From Pseudonocardia abyssalis (lineage in GTDB: Bacteria; Actinomycetota; Actinomycetes; Mycobacteriales; Pseudonocardiaceae): 64,000 bases of DNA. Made by a program: the position numbers and the translations under genes. Location of the stretch: positions 4,898,001 through 4,962,000 of the forward strand of contig NZ_JADQDK010000001.1 in assembly GCF_019263705.2 (NCBI RefSeq). The letters are read 5' to 3'. Shown one piece after another: positions 42,445 to 51,214 of the stretch. A model generated the notes under the pieces. That model saw nothing but the letters and a program-made list of their open reading frames with translations, was not told where the DNA came from and did not search any database. Every line of letters starts with the position of its first letter. The stretch's first letter is position 1.

Positions 42445-42981
42445 GTGCCCCAGACTGCGCAGGACGGTACGGCTGAGGACACTGCCGCGACCCCGCCGAA
42501 GGCGGCCACCACGGCGGAGGAGCAGCTCGTCCGCGAGGGCGACATCGCCGGTGACTACCTGGAGCGGCTGCTCGACGTCCTCGACTTCGACGGGGACATC
42601 GACCTCGACGTCGAGGCCGGCCGGGCGATCGTCAGCATCGACGGCGGCGAGGACCTCAACAAGCTCGTCGGCGACCGCGGTGCGGTCCTCGAGGCGCTCC
42701 AGGAGCTCACGCGCCTGGCGGTGCAGCAGGAGTCGGGCAACCGCAGCCGGCTGATGCTCGACATCGCCGGGTGGCGTCAGGGTCGCCGCGACGAGCTCAC
42801 CGAGATGGGCACCCGCACCGCGAAGGACGTCCTCGAGTCGGGTGAGTCGGCCCGGATGCGGCCGATGACGCCGTTCGAGCGCAAGGTCGTCCATGACGCG
42901 GTCGCGCGGGTGAAGGGCGTGTCCAGCGAGAGCGAGGGCGAGGAGCCGCGTCGGCAGGTCGTCGTCTTCCGCAATGGGTGA
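42445..42981 (+). CDS. jag: Jag/KhpB-type RNA-binding protein (KH and R3H domains)
   Basis: A 178-residue RNA-binding protein. A KH domain occupies about 35-110 ([38 protein letters not shown]). An R3H domain follows at about 115-178 and ends [12 protein letters not shown]. The first 30 residues are disordered. Located after yidC as usual; in other bacteria it affects division and envelope synthesis. GTG start preceded by GGAGAGGAG. Its end overlaps rsmG by eight bases. Confidence 0.95.
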   Translation: MPQTAQDGTAEDTAATPPKAATTAEEQLVREGDIAGDYLERLLDVLDFDGDIDLDVEAGRAIVSIDGGEDLNKLVGDRGAVLEALQELTRLAVQQESGNRSRLMLDIAGWRQGRRDELTEMGTRTAKDVLESGESARMRPMTPFERKVVHDAVARVKGVSSESEGEEPRRQVVVFRNG

Positions 42982-43651
42982 CGTCGACCTGGTGGTCGAC
43001 CGGGCGGTCGCCGAGCGTGTGTTCGGTGACCGCCTCCCGCTGGCTCGGCGCTACGCGGAGCACCTCGTCACCTCCGGCGTGGAACGCGGGCTGATCGGCC
43101 CGCGCGAGGCACCCCGGATCTGGGACCGGCACGTCCTCAACTGCGCGGTCGTCGCCGAACTCCTGCCGGACGGCGCCCGTCTGGTGGACGTGGGTTCGGG
43201 GGCGGGCCTTCCCGGGATACCGTTGGCCCTGGCCCGCCCCGATCTGCAGGTCGCTCTCGTCGAACCGCTCGCCCGTCGGGTGGACTGGCTCGACGAGGTG
43301 ATCGCCGATCTCGGGCTCGACGTCCGGGTCGACCGGGGCCGGGTCGAGGAGACCGCCGTGCGGCGGCGATGGGAGGGAGCGGACGTGGTCACCGCCCGTG
43401 CCGTGGCGCCGCTCGCCCGCCTCGCGGGGTGGGCGCTCCCGCTGCTGCGTACCGGCGGACGCCTGCTGGCGGTCAAGGGCGCCTCGGCGCCCGAGGAGAT
43501 CGCGCGCGACGCCGCCGCGGTCCGCAAGCTCGGCGGCGGTGATCCGGAGATCGTGCTCTGCGGCCACGGTGTCGTCGACCCCGCCACCACGGTCGTCGTG
43601 GTGGAACGGCAGCGTGGCACCGGCCGTCCGGTCCGGCGCGACAAGAAGTGA
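42974..43651 (+). CDS. rsmG: 16S rRNA (guanine527-N7)-methyltransferase
   Basis: A 225-residue SAM-dependent enzyme that modifies G527 of 16S rRNA. The SAM motif [20 protein letters not shown], the RNA-facing motif [20 protein letters not shown] and the helix [20 protein letters not shown] are typical. Loss of this enzyme gives low-level streptomycin resistance in other bacteria. It overlaps jag and is followed 19 bases later by parA. Confidence 0.96.
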   Translation: MGDVDLVVDRAVAERVFGDRLPLARRYAEHLVTSGVERGLIGPREAPRIWDRHVLNCAVVAELLPDGARLVDVGSGAGLPGIPLALARPDLQVALVEPLARRVDWLDEVIADLGLDVRVDRGRVEETAVRRRWEGADVVTARAVAPLARLAGWALPLLRTGGRLLAVKGASAPEEIARDAAAVRKLGGGDPEIVLCGHGVVDPATTVVVVERQRGTGRPVRRDKK

Positions 43652-43670
43652 CAGACGGCGAGGAGGGTTC

Positions 43671-44594
43671 GTGGGTGTGACGGAGCAGCATGTTTCACGT
43701 GAAACACCGGAGTGGACGCCGATCGCCGAGGAGGCGGAGCGTGCGGCCCGGGTGCTGCACCCGGACCGGCACGGCATGCCGCGCCCGGTGCACCGCCGCC
43801 TGCTGACGGTCGCCAACCAGAAGGGCGGCGTCGGTAAGACCACGAGCACGGTGAACCTCGCCGCGGCGCTCGCCATGCACGGCGTCCGCGTCCTCGTCAT
43901 CGACCTCGACCCCCAGGGCAACGCCTCCACCGCGCTCGGCGTCGAGCACCGCCTCGGCACGCCGTCGGTGTACGAGGTGCTGCTCGGGGAGATCCGGCTC
44001 GCCGAGGCCGCGGTCGAGAGCACCGCATCGCCCAACCTGCTCTGCGTCCCCGCCACGATCGACCTGGCCGGCGCGGAGATCGAGCTCGTCAGCATGGTGG
44101 CGCGGGAGCAGCGGCTGAAGCAGGCGCTGACCCCTGACGCCCTCGACGAGCTCGACGTCGACTACGTCCTGATCGACTGCCCGCCCTCGCTCGGCCTGCT
44201 CACGGTCAACGCACTCGTCGCCGCCGACGAGGTGCTCATCCCGATCCAGTGCGAGTACTACGCGCTGGAGGGGCTGGGGCAGCTCCTGAGCAACATCGAT
44301 CTCGTCCGCGCGCACCTCAACACCGACCTGCACGTGTCGACGATCCTGCTGACGATGTACGACGGGCGCACGAAGCTGGCCGATCAGGTCACCACCGAGG
44401 TCCGGACCCACTTCGGCCCGACCGTCCTGCGCACCGTCATCCCGCGCAGCGTCAAGGTCTCGGAGGCGCCGGGATACAGCCAGACGGTGTTGGCCTACGA
44501 CCCCGGTTCGCGCGGGGCGATGAGCTATGTCGATGCGGCCCGGGAGATCGCCGAACGCGGCGCCTCCGGTCGCATCCGGACCGACGGGCGGTAG
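43671..44594 (+). CDS. parA: chromosome-partitioning ATPase ParA
   Basis: A 307-residue Walker-type ATPase that moves ParB-parS complexes. The deviant Walker A motif is [20 protein letters not shown], with [10 protein letters not shown] and [14 protein letters not shown] following. The start GTG at 43671 is four bases after GAGGAGG; GTG 43677 is also possible. A perfect parS site lies within its first codons. About 45 residues precede the ATPase core and are probably flexible. Confidence 0.96.
   Translation: MGVTEQHVSRETPEWTPIAEEAERAARVLHPDRHGMPRPVHRRLLTVANQKGGVGKTTSTVNLAAALAMHGVRVLVIDLDPQGNASTALGVEHRLGTPSVYEVLLGEIRLAEAAVESTASPNLLCVPATIDLAGAEIELVSMVAREQRLKQALTPDALDELDVDYVLIDCPPSLGLLTVNALVAADEVLIPIQCEYYALEGLGQLLSNIDLVRAHLNTDLHVSTILLTMYDGRTKLADQVTTEVRTHFGPTVLRTVIPRSVKVSEAPGYSQTVLAYDPGSRGAMSYVDAAREIAERGASGRIRTDGR
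43691..43706. promoter_or_regulatory. parS: parS site 1 (inside parA)
   Basis: TGTTTCACGTGAAACA is the perfect 16-base parS palindrome bound by ParB. It is inside the 5' end of the parA coding sequence, encoding part of QHVSRET. Confidence 0.95.
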
Positions 44595-44598
44595 CACG

Positions 44599-45600
44599 GT
44601 GGCCGAACGCAAGACCCCGGAGCGCAAGGGCGGCCTCGGCCGGGGGTTGGCCGCACTGATCCCGACCGGGCCGCCGCCCGGTCCGGTCCTCGTGGCGCCC
44701 ACCCTCGACGAGGCGCCGGTGTTGACGCCGCTCGACCGCAGCGCCCCGGCGCCGCGCACCGCCCCCGAGGCGGACGGTGGTCCGACGGTCGTCGAGGGGG
44801 CGGAGTACCGGGAGATCGCCGTCGCGGCGATCCACCCCAACCCGCAGCAGCCCCGCTCGCAGTTCGACGAGGAGGCCCTGGCCGAGCTGGAGCACTCCAT
44901 CCGCGAGTTCGGGCTCCTGCAGCCCGTCGTCGTGCGCGAGGTCTCCCCCGGCTCGTACCAGCTCGTCATGGGCGAGCGCCGGTGGCGCGCCACCCAGCGC
45001 GCCGGGCTGGAGCGGATCCCGGCGATCGTCCGGAGCACCGGCGACGACGTCATGCTCCGCGACGCCCTGCTGGAGAACATCCACCGCGTCCAGCTCAACC
45101 CGCTGGAGGAGGCGGCCGCGTACGAGCAGCTGCTCGCCGAGTTCGGTGTCACCCACACCGAGCTCGCCGACCGCCTCGGCCGCAGCCGCCCCGTCGTCAC
45201 CAACACGATCCGGCTGCTGAAGCTGCCGGTTTCGGTGCAGCGCCGCGTCGCGGCCGGCGTGCTCTCCGCGGGCCATGCCCGCGCGCTCCTCGGTCTCGAG
45301 GACGCCGGCGCACAGGAGGAGCTGGCCACCCGGATCGTCGCCGAGGGGATGTCGGTGCGCGCCACCGAGGAGGCGGTCGTCCTCGCCCGCCGCGACACCC
45401 CGACGGCGAAGCCGGTCCGCCGTCGCCCCATGCAGGCGCCCGGTCTGCAGGAGCTCGCGGAGAAGCTGTCCGACGCGTTCGACACGCGTGTGAAGGTCGA
45501 GCTGGGTCAGCGCAAGGGACGGATCGTCGTCGAGTTCGGGTCGGTCGACGACCTCGAGCGCATCGCCGGCCTGATGAACCGATCGGTGCCCCAGGACTGA
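44599..45600 (+). CDS. parB: chromosome-partitioning protein ParB
   Basis: A 333-residue CTP-dependent clamp that loads at parS. The N-terminal [14 protein letters not shown] contacts ParA. The CTP-binding region has [20 protein letters not shown] and the ParB box GERRWRATQ with [16 protein letters not shown]. The helix-turn-helix [20 protein letters not shown] reads parS. A dimerisation domain ends at SVPQD. The GTG start is five bases after the parA stop. Confidence 0.96.
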   Translation: MAERKTPERKGGLGRGLAALIPTGPPPGPVLVAPTLDEAPVLTPLDRSAPAPRTAPEADGGPTVVEGAEYREIAVAAIHPNPQQPRSQFDEEALAELEHSIREFGLLQPVVVREVSPGSYQLVMGERRWRATQRAGLERIPAIVRSTGDDVMLRDALLENIHRVQLNPLEEAAAYEQLLAEFGVTHTELADRLGRSRPVVTNTIRLLKLPVSVQRRVAAGVLSAGHARALLGLEDAGAQEELATRIVAEGMSVRATEEAVVLARRDTPTAKPVRRRPMQAPGLQELAEKLSDAFDTRVKVELGQRKGRIVVEFGSVDDLERIAGLMNRSVPQD

Positions 45601-45609
45601 CGTTCGCGT

Positions 45610-45625
45610 TGTTTCACGTGAAACA
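45610..45625. promoter_or_regulatory. parS: parS site 2
   Basis: A second perfect TGTTTCACGTGAAACA, ten bases after the parB stop. The following bases 45626-46221 are GC-rich with open frames in several phases but no recognisable protein, no ribosome binding site at a plausible start and no hairpin; I see no gene there. Confidence 0.95.
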
Positions 45626-46221
45626 ACGATCGGCCGTAGGGCGATCGTCGATCGGCAGTGGCATACCGCGGTTGCGCGGGGTGGGCCCGCCGGGGTGCGG
45701 GCTCCCCCGCTGAGGCCGTCGCGCAGGGAGCCCGCCGTGGTCCCGCGCGACCGGGTCCTGTGCGCCGCGGCGGCACTCCGTGGCTCGGCCGGTGTCGCCC
45801 GTCGGCTCGCGGCCCGCTCGATTCCCGGCGGTCGTGTCGTACGAAGGGTGGTCGCCGATCGCAGCGGTCCACCCGTGCGTGCGGCCGCGGTGCCTCGCAG
45901 AGCCGGGGCGCCTGCTCGTGACGGTGACACCGCTGGTCCCGCCGCCGGTGTCCCGCGCGGCCCGCGAGGCGGACACGGCAGGCAGTGATCGCCCCTGATC
46001 TCGTGCCGGTCGGGGCCATCGGCCGGTGGCCGCCGCCCGGGGCGGTCGACCGCCGGGCGTCGTCGTCGAGCGGCACCGACGTTCCCGAGTGACGCCGGGG
46101 AGTGCAGGCGACGAACCGCGACCGCCCGTGCCGCCCCGGTTGCGCTCCCCGGACGTCGCGCCGGTTGTGCGGCTCTCCTGGCGCCGGCGTCGGGGCGTGG
46201 CCGCGTAACGCTTCCAGTCCC

Positions 46222-46237
46222 TGTTCCACGTGGAACA
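46222..46237. promoter_or_regulatory. parS: parS site 3
   Basis: TGTTCCACGTGGAACA is a perfect palindrome and a common actinobacterial parS variant (one symmetric change from the consensus). Confidence 0.9.
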
Positions 46238-46246
46238 ACATCGCTG

Positions 46247-46262
46247 TGTTTCACGTGGAACA
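46247..46262. promoter_or_regulatory. parS: parS site 4
   Basis: TGTTTCACGTGGAACA differs from the consensus at one position and lies nine bases after site 3, so two ParB dimers could bind side by side just beyond the end of the ligase-like gene. Confidence 0.88.
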
Positions 46263-46266
46263 CCGG

Positions 46267-47235
46267 TCAGTCGCCGCGCTCCACCGCGCGTTCGACCAGT
46301 GCGGCGTAGAGGTCGCCGAGCTCGATCCCGGCCGTGGCGGCGGCGGTCGGGAGCAGTGAGGTGTCGGTGAGCCCGGGCGACACGTTCACCTCCAGGATCT
46401 GCACGCGACCCTCCGCGTCGACAACGGCGTCGAGCCGGGACACGTCACGCAGCCCGAGCAGTCGGTGCGCCGCGAGTGCGGCGTCCTCCAGAGCGGCGAT
46501 CGTGGTGGCGTCGAGCCGGGCCGGGCAGTGGAAGGTGGTGGCCCCCGGCGTGTAGCGGGCGGTGTAGTCGTAGACCCCGCCTGCGGTGTCGACCTCCACC
46601 GGCGGCAGAGCGCGCGGCTCGGCTCCGTCGTGCACCACCGAGACCGCCACCTCCGTGCCTGCGACGAACCGCTCCGCGAGCACCGTGTCGGCGTAGGCGA
46701 GGCAGCTGACCATCGCGGCCGGAAGCTCCGACGCCTGGTGGACGACCTGCGCGCCGAGTGCCGACCCGCCCTGGTCCGGCTTCACCATCAGCGGCAGGCC
46801 GAGGCGCTCGACCATCGCGTCCAGGACCGCCTGCGCGCCGAGCTCGCGGAACGTGCTGTGCGGCAGCGCCACCCAGTCGGGTGTCGTCAGCCCCGCTCGT
46901 CGGAACTCCGCCTTCGCCGTCGGCTTGTCCCACGCGCGGCGGCACGCGGAGGCCGGGGTGCCGACGAACGGCACGTCGAGCAGGTCCAGCACCGCCTGTA
47001 CGGACCCGTTCTCCCCCTCGCCCCCGTGCAGCGCGATCGCGACCGCGTCGGGGCGTTCCGAGCGGATCCGCCCCAGCAGCGTCGCGTCGGCGTCCCACTC
47101 GACGACCGAGAGCCCGGCGTTGCGCAGCGATGTGGCCAGCCGTCGCCCGGATCGCAGGGACACCTCGCGTTCGTGGGACAACCCACCGGCCAGCACGGCC
47201 ACCGTTCTCAACGTCACCGCCGCATTCTGCGCCAT
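46267..47235 (-). CDS. D-alanine-D-alanine ligase-like ATP-grasp protein
   Basis: A 322-residue ATP-grasp enzyme. It has the Ddl start LAGGLSHEREVSLRSG, the HGGEGENGSVQ motif, LPLMVKPDQGGSALGAQVV and the metal-binding end ILEVNVSPGLTDTSLLP. This joins two D-alanines or a related pair for peptidoglycan. The closing motif is EVNVSPGLTDTS where Ddl enzymes usually have EINTxPGMTxxS, so it may be a second, specialised ligase beside a true ddl elsewhere. The GGAGGG is very close to the ATG, leaving the start slightly uncertain (GTG 47217 is an alternative). Its 3' end abuts a parS site. Confidence 0.85.
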   Translation of the reverse strand: MAQNAAVTLRTVAVLAGGLSHEREVSLRSGRRLATSLRNAGLSVVEWDADATLLGRIRSERPDAVAIALHGGEGENGSVQAVLDLLDVPFVGTPASACRRAWDKPTAKAEFRRAGLTTPDWVALPHSTFRELGAQAVLDAMVERLGLPLMVKPDQGGSALGAQVVHQASELPAAMVSCLAYADTVLAERFVAGTEVAVSVVHDGAEPRALPPVEVDTAGGVYDYTARYTPGATTFHCPARLDATTIAALEDAALAAHRLLGLRDVSRLDAVVDAEGRVQILEVNVSPGLTDTSLLPTAAATAGIELGDLYAALVERAVERGD

Positions 47236-47281
47236 CCCTCCGGACGGCGGGCGGTGGCGGTCCTCGTGCAGGGCCCGCGTG

Positions 47282-48607
47282 CTACGGCGTGTGCGGCGAG
47301 GGTGCCTGCGGGCCGTCGCGCGGCTCCGGCGGCGTGGCGGGCAGCCGGGCGGGCGTGCCGAACGTGCGCATGACGTCGAGCTCGGCCTCCAGCACCGCGG
47401 CCAGCCGCCGGACGCCCTCGGTGATCCGCTCGGGCGTCGGGTAGCAGTAGGACAGCCGCAGCTGCCGGCTGCCGAACCCGTCGGCGTAGAAGCCGGTGCC
47501 CGACGCGTACGCCACCCGCGCGGTGACCGCGCGCGGCAGCATCGCCTTCGTGTCGACGCCCTCGGGCACGGTGAGCCACACGTAGAAGCCGCCGTCGGGG
47601 ACGTTCCAGGTGCAGCCCTCGGGGAGGTAGGTCTCCAGCGCGCGGAGCATCGCGTCGCGACGGTCGCGGTAGGCCTCGGTGTAGGTCTTCACCTGGCTGC
47701 GCCAGTCGTGCGCGGCGAGGTAGCGCGACACCAGCATCTGGTTGAACGACGGCGGGCACAGCGTGGCCGACTCGGCGGCCAGCACGAGACGCTCGCGCAC
47801 CGCGGGAGGCACGAGCGCCCAGCCGACGCGCAGCCCGGACGCGAAGGTCTTGGAGAACGACCCGAGGTACACGACGTCACGGTCCATCGACCGCAGCGCC
47901 GGGTAGATCGTGCCGCTGAAGCCCAGCAGCCCGTACGGGTTGTCCTCGACGACCGCGACGCCGTACTCCGCGCAGATCGCGAGGACCTCCGCGCGCCGCG
48001 GCACCGCGAGCGTGACGCCGGCGGGGTTGTGGAAGTTCGGGATCGTGTAGAGGAACTTGGGCGTGATCCCCTGTTGCGCCAGTGACTGCAGCGCCGAGCG
48101 CAGCAGCGACGGCACGAGCCCGTGCTCGTCCATCTGCACGTGGACGACGCGCGCCTGGTACGCCGCGAAGCTCCCGAGAGCGCCGACGTAGGACGGCCCC
48201 TCGGCGAGCACGACGTCGCCCGGGTCGCAGTAGATGCGGGTGACGAGGTCGAGCGCCATCTGCGAGCCGACGGTGACCACGACGTCGTCGGGATCGGCGC
48301 GGATACCCTCCAGCGCCATCACCTCGCAGATCTGCTCGCGCAGCTCGGGCCGGCCCTGAGCGGAGCCGTACTGCAGGGCGACCTGACCCTCGCGCGCGAC
48401 GAGATCGGCCACCTCGACGGCGAGCGCGTCGAGCGGGAGCGCCGCGATGTTGGGCATCCCCCCGGCCAGCGAGACGACCTCGGGACGGCTCGCGACGGCG
48501 AACAGGGCCCGGATCTCCGACGCCGTCATCCCCGCGGTACGTGCTGCGAACCGCTCCGCCGGGGCCGTCGCGGACGGTCGGTGGGGCTGGGGCAGCGCGT
48601 CGGACAC
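47282..48607 (-). CDS. PLP-dependent aminotransferase (fold I, LysN/2-aminoadipate type)
   Basis: A 441-residue aminotransferase. It has SLAGGMPN near residue 47, QYGSAQGRPELREQI, the TIPNFHNPAG substrate/cofactor loop, VVEDNPYG and the PLP-binding lysine in GSFSKTFASGLRVGW. This group transfers amino groups between alpha-aminoadipate, leucine or aromatic amino acids and 2-oxoglutarate. No helix-turn-helix domain is attached, so it is not a MocR regulator. The GTG follows GGGAGG. Together with the ligase-like gene it may supply or modify D/L-amino acids for the envelope; that is only positional inference. Confidence 0.9.
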   Translation of the reverse strand: MSDALPQPHRPSATAPAERFAARTAGMTASEIRALFAVASRPEVVSLAGGMPNIAALPLDALAVEVADLVAREGQVALQYGSAQGRPELREQICEVMALEGIRADPDDVVVTVGSQMALDLVTRIYCDPGDVVLAEGPSYVGALGSFAAYQARVVHVQMDEHGLVPSLLRSALQSLAQQGITPKFLYTIPNFHNPAGVTLAVPRRAEVLAICAEYGVAVVEDNPYGLLGFSGTIYPALRSMDRDVVYLGSFSKTFASGLRVGWALVPPAVRERLVLAAESATLCPPSFNQMLVSRYLAAHDWRSQVKTYTEAYRDRRDAMLRALETYLPEGCTWNVPDGGFYVWLTVPEGVDTKAMLPRAVTARVAYASGTGFYADGFGSRQLRLSYCYPTPERITEGVRRLAAVLEAELDVMRTFGTPARLPATPPEPRDGPQAPSPHTP

Positions 48608-48790
48608 GGTTCCTCCCGGGGTAGAGATCCGATCGAGTGTAACCAGGTGGAGTGGTCGACGGCCCTTCGTCGTGGGTGAGGCACCGGTCGCAGCACAATG
48701 CCTACCTTCCTGAGCTGGATCGATCTATCGTCGGGACGTCGGCGCGTCGGGCGGCGACGCTGTTCCTGGAGCTCGCCGCCGGAGGTAATT

Positions 48791-49435
48791 GTGTCCTGGC
48801 ACGTTGCTCCGATCACTCTGGACAATCTGGACGATCTGCCCAAGCGGTGTCGTCGCTGTGTGTTCTGGGAGCTGTCGGAGACGCTCGGCAAACAGGCCGT
48901 GGAGTTCGGCTCGGTGGAGCTGGAGAAGGAGGCCTGGGTCTCCGAGGTCCTACTGGAGTGGGGGTCGTGCGGGCGGATCGTCCACGTCGACGGCGCCCCG
49001 GCGGGCTACGTCATCTACGCGCCGCCCTCGGCTTCTCCCCGCGCCGCCGAGCTGCCGACGGGACCGGTCAGCGCCGACGCCGTTCTCCTCACCACGATGC
49101 AGGTGATGCCGGAGTTCGCGGGCGAGGGTCTGGGCCGGATGCTCGCGCAGGCGGTCGTGCGGGACCTCACGCGCCGCGGCGTCAAGGCGATCGAGGTCTT
49201 CGGCGAGGCGCGCCCCGGCACCGAGCCCGGCTGCATGATCCCGGCCGACTTCCTGCGCAGCGTCGGCTTCAAGACCGTGCGCCCGCACCCGCGCTGGCCG
49301 CGGCTGCGGATGGAGCTGCGGTCGGCGATGACGTGGAAGGAAGACGTCGAGGCGGCGCTCGAGCAACTGCTGGGTTCGATCACGATCCCGATGCAGGCCC
49401 CGGCGCCCGTCGAGCGGGTACCGGCCCGGTCCTGA
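48791..49435 (+). CDS. GNAT-family N-acetyltransferase
   Basis: A 214-residue acyltransferase. The acetyl-CoA site is in VMPEFAGEGLGRMLAQAVVR, with the following strands KAIEVFGEARP and the end motif PADFLRSVGFKTVRPHPRWP. The GTG at 48791 is favoured over longer frames because GGAGG ends five bases before it. By position it corresponds to Rv3916c between parB and cwlM in M. tuberculosis. Substrate unknown. Confidence 0.88.
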   Translation: MSWHVAPITLDNLDDLPKRCRRCVFWELSETLGKQAVEFGSVELEKEAWVSEVLLEWGSCGRIVHVDGAPAGYVIYAPPSASPRAAELPTGPVSADAVLLTTMQVMPEFAGEGLGRMLAQAVVRDLTRRGVKAIEVFGEARPGTEPGCMIPADFLRSVGFKTVRPHPRWPRLRMELRSAMTWKEDVEAALEQLLGSITIPMQAPAPVERVPARS

Positions 49436-49440
49436 TCACC

Positions 49441-49482
49441 CGTCAGCGGCGATCTCAGGGCGTCCTGAGATCAACGCTGACG
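49441..49482. terminator. bidirectional hairpin terminator between convergent genes
   Basis: CGTCAGCG pairs with CGCTGACG, and inside it GATCTCAGG pairs with CCTGAGATC around a 4-base loop; only short internal bulges interrupt the stem. It starts five bases after the GNAT stop and ends before the convergent cwlM stop, so it can serve both. Confidence 0.75.
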
Positions 49483-49525
49483 GCCTGTCCCGGGTCACCG
49501 CAGGTGAGGGGCCCGGGGCGGGCCT

Positions 49526-50683
49526 TCAGATCGCCTGCGCCCCGCCCCGCTCCAGTTCGTGCGCGAGCACGTCGGAGAAGGTGAAGGTTCCGGTCGGCTG
49601 ATCGTTCTGGCCGAGCAGGTAGAGCCGTTTCACGCCGACGAGGATGCCCTCGGCCACGACGTCGCGGAATCCGGGGTCGAGCAGGTTACGCCGGTCGCCG
49701 AGGTGGGTCAGGTAGCCGACCTCGATGCGCACCGTCGGCATGCGCGTCAGGCGAAGCAGCTCCCAGGTGCGGCCCTGGGTGCCGCAGTCGGTCATCGCGG
49801 TGCGGGTGAGCAGCTCGCGCTGGATCAGCCCGGCCAGCGCCTCACCCACCGTGGAGGTGGAGCCGGAGCCGTTGCCGAAGTGGAACGTGGCCAGCCCGTT
49901 GGCGTGCATGCTCTGGTTGGCGTCGGTGTGCAGCGACAGCACGAGGTCGGCGCCCGCGGTGTTGGCGAACTCCGCGCGCTCGAGGTCGCTGGGGCAGGTG
50001 TCCTCGCGGCGCGAGAGCATCGCCTCCATGCCGGTGGCGGTCATCCGCCCGACGAGCCTGCGGCCGAGGTCCCACATCAGGTCGGCCTCGGTGGCCCCGG
50101 AGACGCTGACACCGCGGTCGAGCCCGCCGTGCCCCGGGTCGACGACGATGCGCTTGCCGCGCATCCGCGGGCCGGCCTCGCGCAGCAGCTCCTGCTCGCG
50201 CAGCAGGTGCGGGCGCCCACCGGTGACCTTGCGACCCAGCTGCTTGAGCGAGCGCAGCGTGGCGGGCCCGCAGGCGCCGTCGGGGACGAGGCCGTACTCG
50301 CGCTGGAACGCGCGCAGCGCCTTCTCCGTGCGCTCGTCGAACACCCCGCCCGGTCGGCCCGGGTCGAACCCGAGCTCGAGGAGGCGCTCCTGGAGCGTGG
50401 TCACGTCGTCGCCGCTCATCGGCGCGGAGATCATCAGGGCGAGCATCCGGTCGCCCAGGCTCCAGCCCGCCTCGCGCAGCGCGCGGTAGGTGGCCGGCCC
50501 GACGATCCCGTCGGTGATCAGGCCCCGGCGCTGCTGGAACGCCCGGACGGACTGTTCGACGTGGACGTCGAAGACCTCGTCCGGGAATCCGGGCTGTGGC
50601 CCGGGCAGCATGCCGAACTGCCGCAGCGTCGCCCGGACCTCGACCACGGCCCGACCGCTGTCACCTCGGCGCAACAGCTGCAT
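49526..50683 (-). CDS. cwlM: CwlM-type amidase-fold regulator of peptidoglycan synthesis
   Basis: A 385-residue protein without a signal peptide. Two peptidoglycan-binding domains (about 1-75 and 85-155) are followed by an amidase-3 domain (about 178-375). The zinc-site residues appear to be present: H in VVDPGHGGLDRG, E in GATEADLMWDL, H in SLHTDANQS, and the late glutamate in VRIEVGYLTH. In mycobacteria CwlM stays in the cytoplasm and, once phosphorylated by PknB, activates MurA. Position beside trxA-trxB and near murJ is conserved. Confidence 0.9.
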   Translation of the reverse strand: MQLLRRGDSGRAVVEVRATLRQFGMLPGPQPGFPDEVFDVHVEQSVRAFQQRRGLITDGIVGPATYRALREAGWSLGDRMLALMISAPMSGDDVTTLQERLLELGFDPGRPGGVFDERTEKALRAFQREYGLVPDGACGPATLRSLKQLGRKVTGGRPHLLREQELLREAGPRMRGKRIVVDPGHGGLDRGVSVSGATEADLMWDLGRRLVGRMTATGMEAMLSRREDTCPSDLERAEFANTAGADLVLSLHTDANQSMHANGLATFHFGNGSGSTSTVGEALAGLIQRELLTRTAMTDCGTQGRTWELLRLTRMPTVRIEVGYLTHLGDRRNLLDPGFRDVVAEGILVGVKRLYLLGQNDQPTGTFTFSDVLAHELERGGAQAI

Positions 50684-50800
50684 GCACCCCTCACTCGGTG
50701 TCGCTCACACCACCCGGCATCGGGCGGCCCGGGGACTCATTGTGCCCTGCCGCTACCCGGAAGGAGGACAGCGGGCGGTTCCCCGGCGTGTTCGAGTCGT

Positions 50801-50839
50801 GATAAAAGCGTGCCCCGCTCCATACGGAACGGGGCACGC
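50801..50839 (-). terminator. Rho-independent terminator of trxB-trxA
   Basis: On the minus strand GCGTGCCCCG pairs with CGGGGCACGC (10 base pairs, 12-base loop) and is followed by TTTTAT. It lies ten bases after the trxA stop. Confidence 0.85.
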
Positions 50840-50848
50840 GAGCCGGTA

Positions 50849-51178
50849 TCAGCCCAGGTAGTCGGCGAGGTCCTGGAGCAGAGCGGCCTTCGGCTTGGCG
50901 CCGACGATCTGCTTGACCGGCTTGCCGTCCTGGAACACGATCATCGTCGGGATCGACATGACCTGGAAGGTCCGGGCGGTCTCCGGGTTGGCGTCGATGT
51001 CGAGCTTCGCGACGGTGAGCTTCTCCTTGTTCTCCCCGGCGATCTCGTCCAGCACCGGCGCGACCATCTTGCACGGGCCGCACCAGGTGGCCCAGAAGTC
51101 GACCACGACGACCTTGTCGCTCTTGAGGACGTCGGCGTCGAAGGTGGCGTCGGTGACGTCGACGGTGTTGTTGCCCAT
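50849..51178 (-). CDS. trxA: thioredoxin (housekeeping)
   Basis: A 109-residue thioredoxin with active site FWATWCGPCKMVAPVLDEIA and the cis-proline segment VMSIPTMIVFQDG. It is reduced by the TrxB encoded immediately upstream and serves as the general disulfide reductant. It corresponds to TrxC (Rv3914) in M. tuberculosis order. GAGGGAGC precedes the ATG. A strong terminator follows it. Confidence 0.97.
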   Translation of the reverse strand: MGNNTVDVTDATFDADVLKSDKVVVVDFWATWCGPCKMVAPVLDEIAGENKEKLTVAKLDIDANPETARTFQVMSIPTMIVFQDGKPVKQIVGAKPKAALLQDLADYLG

Positions 51179-51214
51179 GGGTGGATTGCTCCCTCTCGTT
51201 AGGTCGGAGAAGTC

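Noticed and set aside
45626..46221. Small genes in the parB-to-ligase gap
   Set aside because: Several frames of about 60-240 codons exist on both strands but none has a family match, a ribosome binding site or codon bias that stands out from its overlapping frames.
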